DNA of 64,000 nucleotides from Albidovulum sediminicola (GTDB taxonomy: Bacteria > Pseudomonadota > Alphaproteobacteria > Rhodobacterales > Rhodobacteraceae): NCBI RefSeq assembly GCF_025751575.1, contig NZ_JAOWLA010000004.1:176371-240370 (forward strand). Direction: 5' to 3'. The notes beneath the pieces were generated by a model. That model had not been told where the DNA came from and searched no databases. It saw only the letters and a program-made list of their open reading frames with translations. This document shows, piece after piece, positions 32,421-41,634 of this stretch (the stretch's first letter is position 1; each line of letters opens with the position of its first letter). The position numbers and the translations under genes were made by a program.

Positions 32421-33377
32421 ATGTCCGACACGTTCTTCAGACCCGTTTCCGGTATGGACCTGCCGCGCTTTGCCGGCATACCGACCTTCATGCGGCTTCC
32501 CAATGTTCCGCTCGACCATCCGCGCGCGGGCGACGTGCAGATCGGGCTTGTTGGCCTGCCCTGGGACGGGAGCGTGTCCAACCGTCCGGGCGCGCGCCAC
32601 GGGCCCCGGGCGCTGCGCGATGCCTCGACCATGATTCGGGCGCAGAACGGCGCGACGGGGGTGCGGCCCTTCGAACTGGCGCGCTGCGCCGACCTGGGGG
32701 ATGTGGGTCCGAACCCGGTGGACGGGCCCGACACGCTCCAGCGGTTCGAGACGTTCTTTGCCGGGCTGAAGGCGCGGGGCATCCGGCCGCTGTCTGGCGG
32801 GGGCGATCACCTTTGCACGCTGCCGGTCCTGCGCGGCATCGCGCGCGACGCGCCGCTGGGCCTTCTGCATTTCGACAGCCATACCGACCTCTACCCTGCC
32901 TATTTCGGGGGCAAGACCCTGACCCACGGCAATCCGTTCCGCAACGGCGTGGAGGAGGGGCTTCTGGACCCCAAGCGGATGATCCAGATCGGCATCCGGG
33001 GCACGACCTATGACAATGTCGATACCGATTTCGCCAAGGCGAACGGCATCCGCATCGTCCGGATCGAGGAGTTCCACGCCCGTGGCGTCGCCGACGTGAT
33101 GGCAGAGGCGCGGGAGATCGTGGGGACTGAGCCCGCCTATCTGTCCTACGATATCGACTTCGTCGATCCTTCGATCGCGCCGGGCACCGGCACGCCCGAA
33201 TGGGGCGGGCCGAGCGCCTTCGAGGCGATCGAGGTCTTGCGCCAGGCGCGCGGGCTGAAGATCGTGGGGGCGGACCTGGTAGAGGTCTCGCCGCCCTTCG
33301 ATCCATCGGGCAACACGGCCTGGCTCGGCGCCTCGCTGATGTTCGAGATCCTCTGCCTGATGGCCGAGGCGCTCTGA
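32421..33377 (+). CDS. ureohydrolase (agmatinase/guanidino-acid hydrolase family)
   Basis: A 318-residue metal hydrolase of normal length. The manganese motifs are GGGDHLC (residues 126-132), LLHFDSHTD (about 150-158), and SYDIDFVDPSIAPGTGTPEWGG (about 238-259). The first is usually GGDHS and the third has DFVDPS instead of DGLDPA, which moves it away from classical agmatinase and toward the guanidinobutyrase/guanidinopropionase group. It would release urea from a guanidino compound. AAGGGAG precedes the ATG. It stands alone, converging on the RidA gene, so no pathway partner helps to set the substrate. Confidence 0.88.
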   Translation: MSDTFFRPVSGMDLPRFAGIPTFMRLPNVPLDHPRAGDVQIGLVGLPWDGSVSNRPGARHGPRALRDASTMIRAQNGATGVRPFELARCADLGDVGPNPVDGPDTLQRFETFFAGLKARGIRPLSGGGDHLCTLPVLRGIARDAPLGLLHFDSHTDLYPAYFGGKTLTHGNPFRNGVEEGLLDPKRMIQIGIRGTTYDNVDTDFAKANGIRIVRIEEFHARGVADVMAEAREIVGTEPAYLSYDIDFVDPSIAPGTGTPEWGGPSAFEAIEVLRQARGLKIVGADLVEVSPPFDPSGNTAWLGASLMFEILCLMAEAL

Positions 33378-33383
33378 GGCCTG

Positions 33384-33412
33384 CGCCGCGCGGGGATCAG
33401 CCCTGCGCGGCG
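33384..33412. terminator. hairpin between the ureohydrolase and RidA genes
   Basis: CGCCGCGC (33384-33391) pairs with GCGCGGCG (33405-33412), and the inner bases 392-395/401-404 extend the stem to twelve pairs with a five-base loop ATCAG. Its right arm lies inside the last codons of the converging RidA gene. Confidence 0.55.
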
Positions 33413-33750
33413 GTGATGATGATCTCGACCCCGTAGTCGGGCGTGGCGAGCTTCGATTCGCCGGTGGCGCGCGCCGGGGCATGACCGGGCGCGACCCAAG
33501 CGTCCCAGACCGCGTTCATGGCCGGGAAGTCGGCCATGTCGGCCATCCAGATCTGCGCACGCAGGATGCGGGTCTTGTCGGACCCTGCCAGCGCCAGAAG
33601 GCGCTCGACCTCGGCCAGCGCGTCCTTCGTCTGCTGGGTTACGTCGCCGCCGTTTTCGCCGACGACGCCTGCAAGATAAACGATGCCGTCGTGAACGACA
33701 GCGCTCGACATCCGCGTTTCGGTTTCAATCCGTTCGATGGTCCCGGCCAT
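33397..33750 (-). CDS. RidA family protein (YjgF/YER057c/UK114)
   Basis: A 117-residue protein, the standard size. It has HDGIVYLAGVVGENGGDVTQQTKDALAEVERLL and the C-terminal ARATGESKLATPDYGVEIIITA segment. The Arg of RATGE, which grips the carboxylate of 2-aminoacrylate in true RidA, is present. The ESKLATPDY continuation differs from the VARLPKGA pattern of archetypal RidA, so it may belong to a Rid subfamily with another imine substrate. AAAGGAG precedes the ATG. Confidence 0.85.
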   Translation of the reverse strand: MAGTIERIETETRMSSAVVHDGIVYLAGVVGENGGDVTQQTKDALAEVERLLALAGSDKTRILRAQIWMADMADFPAMNAVWDAWVAPGHAPARATGESKLATPDYGVEIIITAAQG

Positions 33751-33844
33751 GCCTTGCTCCTTTGCGTGGGATTCTCGGCATGACTAAGCACTCTCGTCGC
33801 GGAAGGAAAGCTCCCGCGGTGGGCAGGCGTCGTGGTGCGGGCGA

Positions 33845-34084
33845 TCAGAGCCCGAGCAGCGCTTTCGCTTCGGCCAGCGTCGCCTCCGAGGCGGCATGAT
33901 CGCCGCTCTCGTGCTCGGCCTTGCCCTTCTCGTAAAGCTCCATCACCTGGGCCTTGGTCGCGTCATCGGCCGTCGTCGTCGCCATCGCGGCGTCGATTTC
34001 AGCCATGAGCGCGGGGCATTGCGACGCAAACGCAGGCGCAGCCATCGCAGCCAGGAAGGTGGCGGTCAAAATGGTTTTCTTCAT
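33845..34084 (-). CDS. small secreted helical protein
   Basis: A 79-residue protein: Sec signal peptide (MKKTILTATFLAAMAAPAFA, cleavage after Ala20), then a mature part of about 59 residues made of charged helices with one Cys, ending in EATLAEAKALLGL. It resembles short TPR-like or Ala/Glu-rich periplasmic proteins. GGGGAGAG precedes the ATG. I recognise no family with certainty and no partner gene. Confidence 0.7.
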   Translation of the reverse strand: MKKTILTATFLAAMAAPAFASQCPALMAEIDAAMATTTADDATKAQVMELYEKGKAEHESGDHAASEATLAEAKALLGL

Positions 34085-34132
34085 GGTGGTCTCTCCCCGT
34101 GGTCGTTGCAGTTGAACTGGACTTCACAGGCG

Positions 34133-34206
34133 TGGAGCGGGTGAAGGGAATCGAACCCTCGTCGTAAGCTTGGGAAGCTTCTGCTCTACCATTGAGCTAC
34201 ACCCGC
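34133..34206 (-). tRNA. tRNA-Gly(CCC)
   Basis: On the minus strand the sequence folds into a full cloverleaf: acceptor GCGGGTG, D-arm GCTC/GAGC with AATGGTA loop, anticodon loop TTCCCAA (anticodon CCC at 34174-34172), and T-arm with GGTTCGATTC. The CCA end is encoded at 34135-34133. It reads GGG glycine codons. The anticodon stem has four good pairs and one G/A closing mismatch at its outer end. Confidence 0.95.
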
Positions 34207-34326
34207 AACGTGTTGACAGGTATGTCAGCCGCGCGGCTTCGTCAAGCGGGCAAAGCTTTGTCCTGCCGGCCGGCGGTCTTTGAATGCGCGCGCCGCGCAA
34301 CAGCGGAACCTTTCCGTCAGCGCTGT

Positions 34327-34354
34327 TTGCGACCGCCCAAGGGAATGCTAGACT
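34327..34354 (+). promoter_or_regulatory. probable zwf operon promoter
   Basis: TTGCGA (34327-34332) and TAGACT (34349-34354) are 16 bases apart. A transcript starting near 34361 would run through the 16-bp palindrome before reaching the zwf ribosome site. Confidence 0.5.
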
Positions 34355-34382
34355 TTGTACGGCGTTGCGGGTATTCAACCGG

Positions 34383-34398
34383 CCGTTAGCGCTAACGG
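34383..34398. promoter_or_regulatory. 16-bp perfect palindrome, probable sugar-responsive operator of zwf-pgl-pgi
   Basis: CCGTTAGCGCTAACGG is a perfect palindrome with a central CG, the shape bound by LacI-family regulators. It lies 17 bases before the zwf start and just downstream of the proposed promoter, a roadblock position. A LacI-type regulator of alpha-glucoside use would be a sensible partner, but none is encoded in the window. Confidence 0.7.
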
Positions 34399-34415
34399 TC
34401 GAGAGGAGGCAAGTC

Positions 34416-35876
34416 ATGGTCTCGCGCGTTATTCCGGTCGATTGCTTCGATCTCGTGGTGTTTGGCGGAACCGGCGATCTGGCGCGGCGCAAGATATTGC
34501 CGGGCCTGTTTCGCCGCTTCCTTGCGGGTCAGATCCCCGAGGACGCGCGCATTATCGGCGCCGCGCGGGCCGAGATCGACGATACGGGTTTTCGCGCCTT
34601 CGTGAAGGACGCGATCATGGAATTCGGCGGCAAGGCCGCCAAGCAGACGGAGGCGGTCGCGCAGTTCCTTGAGCGGCTGCACTATGTCGCGATCGACGCC
34701 AAGGGCGAGGTTGGCTGGGCTGCGCTGGCCGGGCTCATGCGGGACGATGTCGTGCGGGCCTTCTACTTCTCGGTTGCGCCCGCGCTTTTCGGCGCGCTTG
34801 CCGAACGGCTGCACCAGCATGGGATTGCCTCGCCAGAAAGCCGCATCGTGGTCGAGAAACCCTTCGGACGCGACCTTGAAAGCGCCCAGAAGCTCAACGC
34901 GACACTGGCGCTGCATTTCACAGAGCATCAGATCTACCGCATCGACCACTACCTGGGTAAGGAAACGGTGCAGAACCTGATGGCGGTACGCTTCGCCAAT
35001 ATCCTGTTCGAGCCGCTCTGGAATGCCCGTCACATCGACCACGTTCAGATCACCGTAGCCGAGACCGTGGGTGTGGGCGGGCGGGGCGCCTATTACGACA
35101 AGTCCGGCGCCATGCGGGACATGGTCCAGAACCACCTGATGCAGCTGCTCTGCCTGATCGCGATGGAGGCACCCTACCGCTTCGATCCCGACGCCGTGCG
35201 GGACGAGAAGCTGAAAGTCATTCACGCGCTTGAGCCCGTGCGCCCCGACGATATCGTGCGTGGCCAGTATCGGGGCACGGGCAAGGGTACGGCGGGGTCT
35301 TATTGCGAGGATGCGGAAAACCCGGACAGCCGGACCGAAAGCTACATCGCGCTGAAGGTGGACATCGCCAACTGGCGCTGGAAGGGGACACCCTTCTACC
35401 TGCGCACGGGCAAGAAGCTGCGCGCACGGGCCTCTGAGATCGCCATCGTCTTCAAGGAGGTGCCCCATTCGATCTTCGGCGAGGAGGAGGGCTGGCGCGA
35501 AAACGTGCTCTCGATCCGGTTGCAGCCGAATGAGGGCATGACGCTGTCGGTCATGATCAAGGAGCCGGGGCCGGGCGGGATGCGCCTGACCGAAGTGCCG
35601 CTCGACATGTCCTTCGCCGAGGCGCTTGGCGAGGACGGGACCGACATTCCGGATGCATACGAGCGGCTGATCATGGATGTGATCCGCGGCAATCAGACGC
35701 TCTTCATGCGGGGGGATGAGGTCGAGGCCGCCTGGGCCTGGACCGACCCGATCATTGCCGGATGGGAGGCGCGCGGTGACAAGCCCCGGGGCTACGATCC
35801 GGGTTCCTCGGGGCCGGAGGATGCGCTAATGCTTCTGCATCGCGACGGTCGAAGATGGCGGGAGATACGCGAATGA
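34416..35876 (+). CDS. zwf: glucose-6-phosphate 1-dehydrogenase
   Basis: From ATG 34416 (GAGGAGGC upstream) the enzyme has 486 residues. The NADP-binding loop is FGGTGDLARRK (residues about 14-24). RIDHYLGKETVQN holds the catalytic His and the substrate-binding Lys, and EKPFG is also present. It makes 6-phosphogluconolactone and NADPH, opening the Entner-Doudoroff route, the main glucose path of this bacterial group. pgl follows with an ATGA overlap. The long open frame upstream of the ATG would run through the operator and is not coding. Confidence 0.96.
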   Translation: MVSRVIPVDCFDLVVFGGTGDLARRKILPGLFRRFLAGQIPEDARIIGAARAEIDDTGFRAFVKDAIMEFGGKAAKQTEAVAQFLERLHYVAIDAKGEVGWAALAGLMRDDVVRAFYFSVAPALFGALAERLHQHGIASPESRIVVEKPFGRDLESAQKLNATLALHFTEHQIYRIDHYLGKETVQNLMAVRFANILFEPLWNARHIDHVQITVAETVGVGGRGAYYDKSGAMRDMVQNHLMQLLCLIAMEAPYRFDPDAVRDEKLKVIHALEPVRPDDIVRGQYRGTGKGTAGSYCEDAENPDSRTESYIALKVDIANWRWKGTPFYLRTGKKLRARASEIAIVFKEVPHSIFGEEEGWRENVLSIRLQPNEGMTLSVMIKEPGPGGMRLTEVPLDMSFAEALGEDGTDIPDAYERLIMDVIRGNQTLFMRGDEVEAAWAWTDPIIAGWEARGDKPRGYDPGSSGPEDALMLLHRDGRRWREIRE

Positions 35877-36544
35877 AGCTCGTCGAATATCCCGACAGCG
35901 AACTGATGATGTTCGATGTCGCCGACCTTCTGGCAAGCGAGCTTTCGGCGGCGCTGCGACAGAACGACTGGGCCTCCTTCTGCGCGGCTGGCGGCACGAC
36001 GCCGGGGCCCGTCTTCGATATTCTTTCCGCGGTGAAGCTCGATTGGGACCGGGTCACCGTCTTTCCCAGCGATGAACGCTGGGTTCCCGAAACAAGTGAG
36101 CGGTCAAACGCCCGGCTTCTGCGGCAGCGGCTGCTGACCGGCCGCGCCGCCGCGGCGCGTTTGCTGCCGCTCTATGCCGACGCGCCTTCGCCCGAGCATG
36201 TGGTCGAGACGCTGGCGGCCGAGATCGAGCCCAGCCTGCCGATCTCGGTCCTGCTTCTGGGCATGGGGGCGGACATGCACACGGCCTCGCTCTTCCCCGG
36301 TGCGGACCGGCTGGAGGACGCGCTGGCCGATGACGCGCCGATCCTCGTGCCGATGCGCGCGCCGGGCGCGGCGGAGCCTCGGGTGACGCTCTCGGCGCGT
36401 GTGCTGGCGGATGCGATGTGCACCCATATCCTGATCACCGGCGCCGAGAAGCGCGAGGCGCTCTTGCGCGCACAAAGCCTGCCGCCGGAAGAGGCGCCGG
36501 TACGCGCGGTCCTCGATGCCGCGACCGTCCATTGGGCCCCCTGA
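35873..36544 (+). CDS. pgl: 6-phosphogluconolactonase
   Basis: A 223-residue enzyme of the DevB/SOL type. [14 protein letters not shown] near residue 44, the FPSDERWVP motif near 66-74, and [18 protein letters not shown] near 124-141 make up the active site. In most relatives the last motif is GMGxDGHTASLFP; here [11 protein letters not shown] has Met in place of Gly. It hydrolyses the lactone made by Zwf. The start overlaps the zwf stop and pgi follows after eleven bases. Confidence 0.93.
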   Translation: MKLVEYPDSELMMFDVADLLASELSAALRQNDWASFCAAGGTTPGPVFDILSAVKLDWDRVTVFPSDERWVPETSERSNARLLRQRLLTGRAAAARLLPLYADAPSPEHVVETLAAEIEPSLPISVLLLGMGADMHTASLFPGADRLEDALADDAPILVPMRAPGAAEPRVTLSARVLADAMCTHILITGAEKREALLRAQSLPPEEAPVRAVLDAATVHWAP

Positions 36545-36555
36545 AAGGAACACTC

Positions 36556-38160
36556 ATGAATCGATGGGACACTCTGCGCCACCACCATGCCGAGGTTCGC
36601 GACCGCGCGATCCTGACCCTGTTCGACGATCCCGCCCGCGCAGGGGCGTTCTCGGTGGATGCGGATGGTCTCCTCTTCGATTACTCCAAGACGAACATTG
36701 ACGTGTCCGGGCGCGCGCTTCTGATCGCGTTGGCCGAAGGGGCCGACGTCGCCGCGCGGCGCGAGGCGATGTTTTCCGGTGCGCGGATCAACGAGACCGA
36801 GGGCCGGGCGGTTCTGCACACCGCGCTGCGCAATCTGGACGCCTCGGTCATCGTGGACGGGCAGGATGTCATGCCCCCCGTGCGGGAGACCTTGGGGCGG
36901 ATGGAGGCTTTCGCCCGCGACCTGCGCACGGGCCGCGCGCGTGGCCAGGGGGGGCGGATCACCGACGTCGTCAACATCGGCATCGGAGGATCGGACCTTG
37001 GCCCCGCGATGGCCTGTCTGGCGCTCGCGCCCTATTGCGACGGGCCCCGGCTTCACTTCGTGTCGAACGTGGACGGGGCGCATGTGCATGACGTGCTGGC
37101 GCCGCTCGACCCCGAAACGACGATGATCATCATCGCCTCCAAGACCTTCACGACGATCGAGACGATGACCAACGCGGAAGCCGCACGGCGCTGGATGGCC
37201 TCGAAGGTCAGCGACACGGGGCGGCAGTTCGCGGCGGTCTCCTCGGCGCTGGACCGTACCAGCGCCTTCGGTATCGACGGCGGTCGGGTCTTCGGGTTCG
37301 AGGACTGGGTCGGCGGGCGCTATTCGATGTGGGGGCCGGTGGGCCTTGCGCTGATGATCGCGATCGGGCCGGAACGGTTCAGGGAGTTCCTGAAGGGCGG
37401 AGCGGCGATGGACGCGCATTTCCGCAGCGCGCCTTTTGGGCAGAACATGCCGGTGATGCTGGCGCTGGTCGGGATCTGGCACAACCAGATCTGCGGGCAT
37501 GCGTCCCGCGCCGTCCTGCCCTACGAACAGCGCCTGTCGCGGCTGCCCGCCTATCTTCAGCAGTTGGAGATGGAGAGCAATGGCAAGCGGGTCGCGATGG
37601 ATGGCACGGATCTGGTCGAAAATTCCGGCCCCGTCGTCTGGGGCGAACCGGGGACGAACGGCCAGCATGCGTTCTACCAGCTGATCCACCAGGGCACGCG
37701 GGTAATCCCGTGTGAGTTCCTTCTGGGCGCCCAGGGACATGAACCGGATCTCGCCCATCAACACCGGCTTCTGGCCGCGAACTGCCTTGCCCAGGCCGAG
37801 GCGCTCTTGCGCGGGCGCTCGCTGGATCAGGCGCGCGCGATCATGGCGGCCAAGGGTCTGAGCGGCGATGAACTGGAACGTCAGGCGCGCCACCGCGTCT
37901 TCCCGGGCGACCGTCCCTCGACCATGCTGGTCTATCCGAAGCTGACGCCCTTCGTGCTGGGACAGATCATCGCGCTTTATGAACACCGGGTGTTCGTGGA
38001 GGGGGTGATCCTTGGCATCAATTCCTTCGACCAGTGGGGCGTGGAACTGGGCAAGGAGCTTGCTCTGGCGCTGGAGCCTGTGCTGAAGGGCGAAAGCGAC
38101 GGCGCGGGCAAGGACGGATCGACCCTGCGGCTCGTCCGCCGCCTGCGCGGAGAGGGCTAG
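36556..38160 (+). CDS. pgi: glucose-6-phosphate isomerase
   Basis: From ATG 36556 (AAAGGA upstream) the enzyme has 534 residues. The family blocks are [41 protein letters not shown], the catalytic Glu region MESNGKR, the His in [11 protein letters not shown], and the C-terminal Lys region [12 protein letters not shown]. It interconverts glucose-6-phosphate and fructose-6-phosphate, letting the ED bacterium recycle triose. Its TAG stop shares the CTAG with the converging glk gene inside a short hairpin (GAGGGC-TAG-GCCCTC, 38152-38166). Confidence 0.95.
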   Translation: MNRWDTLRHHHAEVRDRAILTLFDDPARAGAFSVDADGLLFDYSKTNIDVSGRALLIALAEGADVAARREAMFSGARINETEGRAVLHTALRNLDASVIVDGQDVMPPVRETLGRMEAFARDLRTGRARGQGGRITDVVNIGIGGSDLGPAMACLALAPYCDGPRLHFVSNVDGAHVHDVLAPLDPETTMIIIASKTFTTIETMTNAEAARRWMASKVSDTGRQFAAVSSALDRTSAFGIDGGRVFGFEDWVGGRYSMWGPVGLALMIAIGPERFREFLKGGAAMDAHFRSAPFGQNMPVMLALVGIWHNQICGHASRAVLPYEQRLSRLPAYLQQLEMESNGKRVAMDGTDLVENSGPVVWGEPGTNGQHAFYQLIHQGTRVIPCEFLLGAQGHEPDLAHQHRLLAANCLAQAEALLRGRSLDQARAIMAAKGLSGDELERQARHRVFPGDRPSTMLVYPKLTPFVLGQIIALYEHRVFVEGVILGINSFDQWGVELGKELALALEPVLKGESDGAGKDGSTLRLVRRLRGEG

Positions 38161-39122
38161 GCCCTCGTCCCCATCAGATGCGCCAGATGCTCGGCGCAGC
38201 CGGTCAGCGCGGCGTAGTCGTCCTCGACGACGCTGACCGGAAAACGGCTCATGAAGCCTGAGAACCGGCCCTTGTCGTGGAAGGCGGCTTCGAACCCGAA
38301 GGGGGCGAGGTAGGGGGCGAAGGCGCGCGCCACGCCGCCAATCAGGTAGATGCCGCCGAAAGGAAGGAAGGTCAGCGCGAGGTTTCCAGCGACCATCCCC
38401 AGCATGCGCACGAAGGCGCGCCCAGCGGCCTCGGTCAGCGGGTCGCCCGCCGCGATCCCGGCCATGATTTCGGACGCGCTGCGGGTCTGGGGGCTGCCCG
38501 CTTCCTCCGCCACCCAGGCGAAGGTCTGCTCCAGGCCGCGACCCGAAAGCACCTCCTCGATGCCCGCGAAGCCGTGCTTGCGCCCGACGTGGCCCGCCAG
38601 CCGCAGGTCGGCGGCCGTCGTCACAGGCAGGCCCACATGACCGCTTTCAGAGGCCGCGACCAGCCGTCCGATGGCTGTGTCATAGACAGGGGCCGCGTTG
38701 AAACCGGTGCCGACGCCGATGACCAGCTGCGTCTGCCCCGGTGCCTCTTCCCCCCGAAGCACGGATCGGAGCGCGCCGGGCGCGAGATGCCCCAGCGCAT
38801 GGCCCTGCGCCTGAAGGTCGTTCAGGATCGCGACCGTCCCGGCACCGGTTGCTGCGGCAACACCGGCGCCCTCGATGATCCAGGACAGGTTTGTCATCTC
38901 GGCGCGCCCGCCCTCGACCGGCCCCGCGGCCGCGACGCAGGCCCCGGCACAGTGCGCGACGCCCATCTCCGCCAGATATTCCTTCAGGATCGGCTCCAGC
39001 CCCGGGCGCCCGGCATTCGGATAGCGCCGGATCGAGCCGTGATCGACCTGCCCACCGTGGGCCAGCGCTACGCGCGTATTGGTGCCGCCGACATCGGCGA
39101 GGATCAAGGGGGCAATCGTCAT
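38157..39122 (-). CDS. glk: glucokinase
   Basis: From ATG 39122 the enzyme has 321 residues. [15 protein letters not shown] at the N-terminus is the phosphate-binding motif of Glk. [14 protein letters not shown] and SESGHVGLP follow, with the glucose-binding Glu-Ser-Gly-His, and [11 protein letters not shown] comes later. It phosphorylates glucose with ATP. The frame is open far upstream, to 40145, but this opposes aglE and is not coding. Placed between zwf-pgl-pgi and aglEFG, it would act on glucose released from imported alpha-glucosides. The divergent 216-base space to aglE holds no operator I can defend. Confidence 0.93.
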   Translation of the reverse strand: MTIAPLILADVGGTNTRVALAHGGQVDHGSIRRYPNAGRPGLEPILKEYLAEMGVAHCAGACVAAAGPVEGGRAEMTNLSWIIEGAGVAAATGAGTVAILNDLQAQGHALGHLAPGALRSVLRGEEAPGQTQLVIGVGTGFNAAPVYDTAIGRLVAASESGHVGLPVTTAADLRLAGHVGRKHGFAGIEEVLSGRGLEQTFAWVAEEAGSPQTRSASEIMAGIAAGDPLTEAAGRAFVRMLGMVAGNLALTFLPFGGIYLIGGVARAFAPYLAPFGFEAAFHDKGRFSGFMSRFPVSVVEDDYAALTGCAEHLAHLMGTRA

Positions 39123-39338
39123 CGGGGGTCCCGGTCCAACGCATCTGCAAGCGTGATAGGACGCCTTCGGGGTGGGCCGCAAGCGCTCATGCCGCTCTGC
39201 CAGGACGCTGCGCGCCTTTCTTGACCCGATCCGCTGCCGGACCCCGGCCGCAGGGCGCAGGCCTGCGTGGTTAACGCTTTGTTCACCAATCGCGGCGCAA
39301 GTCTTGGCGCGGTGGCGACAAGGGGCCCGGGACCAAGC
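39123..39338. other. glk-aglE divergent intergenic region
   Basis: 216 bases with the likely promoters for both glk and aglE. A GTTAACGCTTTG stretch at about 39270-39281 is a partial likeness of the zwf palindrome half-site, too weak to call. No other structure is visible. Confidence 0.35.
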
Positions 39339-40694
39339 ATGATGACACGACTGACCTGCGCCGTGGCGCTTATGGCGGCCATGAGCGCGCCAGCAGTGGC
39401 GGAGAACCTGATTTTCGCGCCGGACGAGGACGCGCGCTTCGATTGGGCGGGATATGAGGCGTTCGCCGCAAGCCACAGGCTTGAGGGTGAACGCCTTTCC
39501 ATCTTCGGCCCGTGGCGGGGGCAGGACCGCGCGCTTTTCGAGAATGTTCTGGCCTACTTTCGCGCGGCGACCGGAGTGGAGGCAGTCTACGCCTCTTCCG
39601 AGAACTATGAGCAGCAGATCGTCATCGACACCCAGGCAGGATCGCCCCCCGATATCGCCATCCTGCCGCAGCCCGGTCTTATCCGGGAACTTGCCGCGCG
39701 GGGCTTCCTCTCGCCGCTTGGCGCGGAGACCGCGGGCTGGCTGCGCGAAAACTACGCGGCGGGCGAAAGCTGGGTCGGGCTTGGCTCTGCCACGGGGCCG
39801 GACGGGATCACGGCGCTTTACGCGCTCCCCTATCGCAGTGATCTGAAGTCGCTGGTCTGGTATGTGCCCGACAACTTCGCCGATGCGGGCTATGTGGTGC
39901 CCGAAACGATGGAGGACCTCAAGTCGCTCACCGAGCGCATCGCGGCAGAGGGCGCTTCCCCCTGGTGCATCGGCCTCGGATCGGGCGGCGCGACAGGCTG
40001 GCCCGCGACCGATTGGGTCGAGGAGATGGTGCTGCGCACGCAGCCGGTCGAGGTTTACGACCGCTGGGTCACCAACGCCCTGCGCTTCGACGATCCCGCG
40101 ATCGTTGCGGCGATTGAGGACTTCGGATGGTTTGCCCGTGACCACGCCTTCGTCGATGGCGGCGCCACCGCTGTGGCAACGACCGATTTCCGTGACAGTG
40201 CGGCGGGCCTATTTGCGGTGCCGCCCAAGTGTTACCTGATGCACCAAGCCTCCTTCATCGCCTCGTTCTTTCCGGAGGGGGTCGAACTGGGCCGGGACGC
40301 CGATTTCTTTTACTTTCCGCCCTATGCCGACACGGATCTTGGCAGGCCGGTTCTGGGTTCGGGGACACTGGCCACGATCACACGGGACGGGCGCGCCGCG
40401 CGCGCCTTCATCGACTGGTTAAAGACCCCGATCGCACATGAGCTCTGGATGGCGCAAACGGGGTTCCTGACGGGGTTCAAGGGCGCCAATCCCGGCGCCT
40501 ATGCCAATGAGACGCTCCGCCGGCAGGGCGAGATCCTGCTGAACGCCACCACCTTCCGCTTCGACGGTTCCGACCTGATGCCGGGGTGGATTGGGACCGG
40601 CGCCTTCTGGACCGGGATGATCGATTATGTCGGCGGCAAACCCGCGGCCGAGGTCGCCCGGGCCATACAGGCGGAATGGGACAATGGCGAATAG
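39339..40694 (+). CDS. aglE: alpha-glucoside ABC transporter substrate-binding protein
   Basis: From the first ATG at 39339 the protein has 451 residues with a Sec signal peptide ending in AVA near residue 20. It is a large family-1 binding protein: LSIFGPWRGQDRALFENVLAYFRAATGVEAVYA, SPPDIAILPQPGLI, and DLMPGWIGTGAFWTGMIDYV are features I know from AglE proteins. It binds alpha-glucosides such as trehalose, maltose or sucrose. A second ATG follows at 39342. No strong ribosome site is visible, so the exact start is uncertain. The permease gene overlaps its end by eleven bases. Confidence 0.85.
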   Translation: MMTRLTCAVALMAAMSAPAVAENLIFAPDEDARFDWAGYEAFAASHRLEGERLSIFGPWRGQDRALFENVLAYFRAATGVEAVYASSENYEQQIVIDTQAGSPPDIAILPQPGLIRELAARGFLSPLGAETAGWLRENYAAGESWVGLGSATGPDGITALYALPYRSDLKSLVWYVPDNFADAGYVVPETMEDLKSLTERIAAEGASPWCIGLGSGGATGWPATDWVEEMVLRTQPVEVYDRWVTNALRFDDPAIVAAIEDFGWFARDHAFVDGGATAVATTDFRDSAAGLFAVPPKCYLMHQASFIASFFPEGVELGRDADFFYFPPYADTDLGRPVLGSGTLATITRDGRAARAFIDWLKTPIAHELWMAQTGFLTGFKGANPGAYANETLRRQGEILLNATTFRFDGSDLMPGWIGTGAFWTGMIDYVGGKPAAEVARAIQAEWDNGE

Positions 40695-41634
40695 CCAAAG
40701 GGTCGGCCTGACGCAGGCCCGGGCGGCGCCAATCGCGGGCGGCACGCACCGTGTTGCGGTTGGCGTTCGCATGACGGCGCTATCGCCTTGGCTGTTTCTG
40801 GCGCCGGCGCTCGGTCTGCTCGCGCTTTATCTGGTCTATCCGGCCCTCGCCACGCTCTGGTTCGCGCTCCACGACCGCGCGGGCCAGGATTTCGTCGGCG
40901 CCGCGAATTTCGCGTGGGCCTTCCACGACCCCGGGGTTCGGCGGGCGCTTGCGAACAACCTGCTGTGGCTGCTCGTCGTGCCTGCGACCTCGACCGCGCT
41001 CGGGCTCCTGGCCGCCGCGCTGACGGAGCGCCTGCGCTGGGGCGGGGCGGCGCGAACCCTGATCCTGATGCCGGTTGCGATTTCCTTCGTCGGCGCCGCG
41101 GTGGTCTGGCGGTTCGTCTACGACTTCCGGCCCGAGGGTGCTGCGCAGACCGGTCTCCTGAACGCGCTGGTCGTCGCGTTCGGGGGCACACCGAGGGCCT
41201 GGATCGCCTTGCCGTTCTGGAACAGCTTCTTCCTGATGGCGATCGTGATCTGGGTCCAAACGGGTTTCGCCATGGTGATCCTCGCGGCGGCCCTGCGGGG
41301 GATCGGGAAGGACACGGTGGAGGCCGCCCGGCTCGACGGTGCGAATGGCCTCCAGATCTTCGCCTGGATCGTTGTGCCGCAGATCCGGGGGACGATCGCG
41401 GTTGTCTGGATCGCGATCACGCTCGCGGTGCTCAAGGTCTTCGACATCGTTCTGGCCATGACGAACGGCCAATGGAATACGGGGGTTCTGGCAAATTTGA
41501 TGTTCGACCGAATGTTCCGGGGCGGCGGGCACCTGGGGCAGGGTGCCGTGATAGCGCTGGTGCTCATCGGGCTGGTCGCGCCGGTCGTCTTCTGGACGCT
41601 CTGCCGGGCGCGAGGACAAGGCCAGGGGCGTTAG
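40684..41634 (+). CDS. aglF: alpha-glucoside ABC transporter permease, AglF
   Basis: From ATG 40684, inside the end of aglE, the permease has 316 residues. After a soluble N-terminal stretch of about 35 residues come six membrane segments and the EAA loop EAARLDGANGLQIFAWIVVPQIRGTI. Segment 2 begins LANNLLWLLVVPATSTALGL. It forms the sugar channel with AglG. The next gene starts on the very next base after the stop. The overlap and spacing show one operon. Confidence 0.85.
   Translation: MANSQRVGLTQARAAPIAGGTHRVAVGVRMTALSPWLFLAPALGLLALYLVYPALATLWFALHDRAGQDFVGAANFAWAFHDPGVRRALANNLLWLLVVPATSTALGLLAAALTERLRWGGAARTLILMPVAISFVGAAVVWRFVYDFRPEGAAQTGLLNALVVAFGGTPRAWIALPFWNSFFLMAIVIWVQTGFAMVILAAALRGIGKDTVEAARLDGANGLQIFAWIVVPQIRGTIAVVWIAITLAVLKVFDIVLAMTNGQWNTGVLANLMFDRMFRGGGHLGQGAVIALVLIGLVAPVVFWTLCRARGQGQGR

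Noticed and set aside
39270..39281. GTTAACGCTTTG as a second copy of the zwf operator
   Set aside because: Only one half resembles the palindrome; the other half does not match.
39123..40145. Long N-terminal extension of glucokinase
   Set aside because: The extra 341 residues oppose aglE and have no Glk sequence; ATG at 39122 begins exactly at the phosphate-binding motif.
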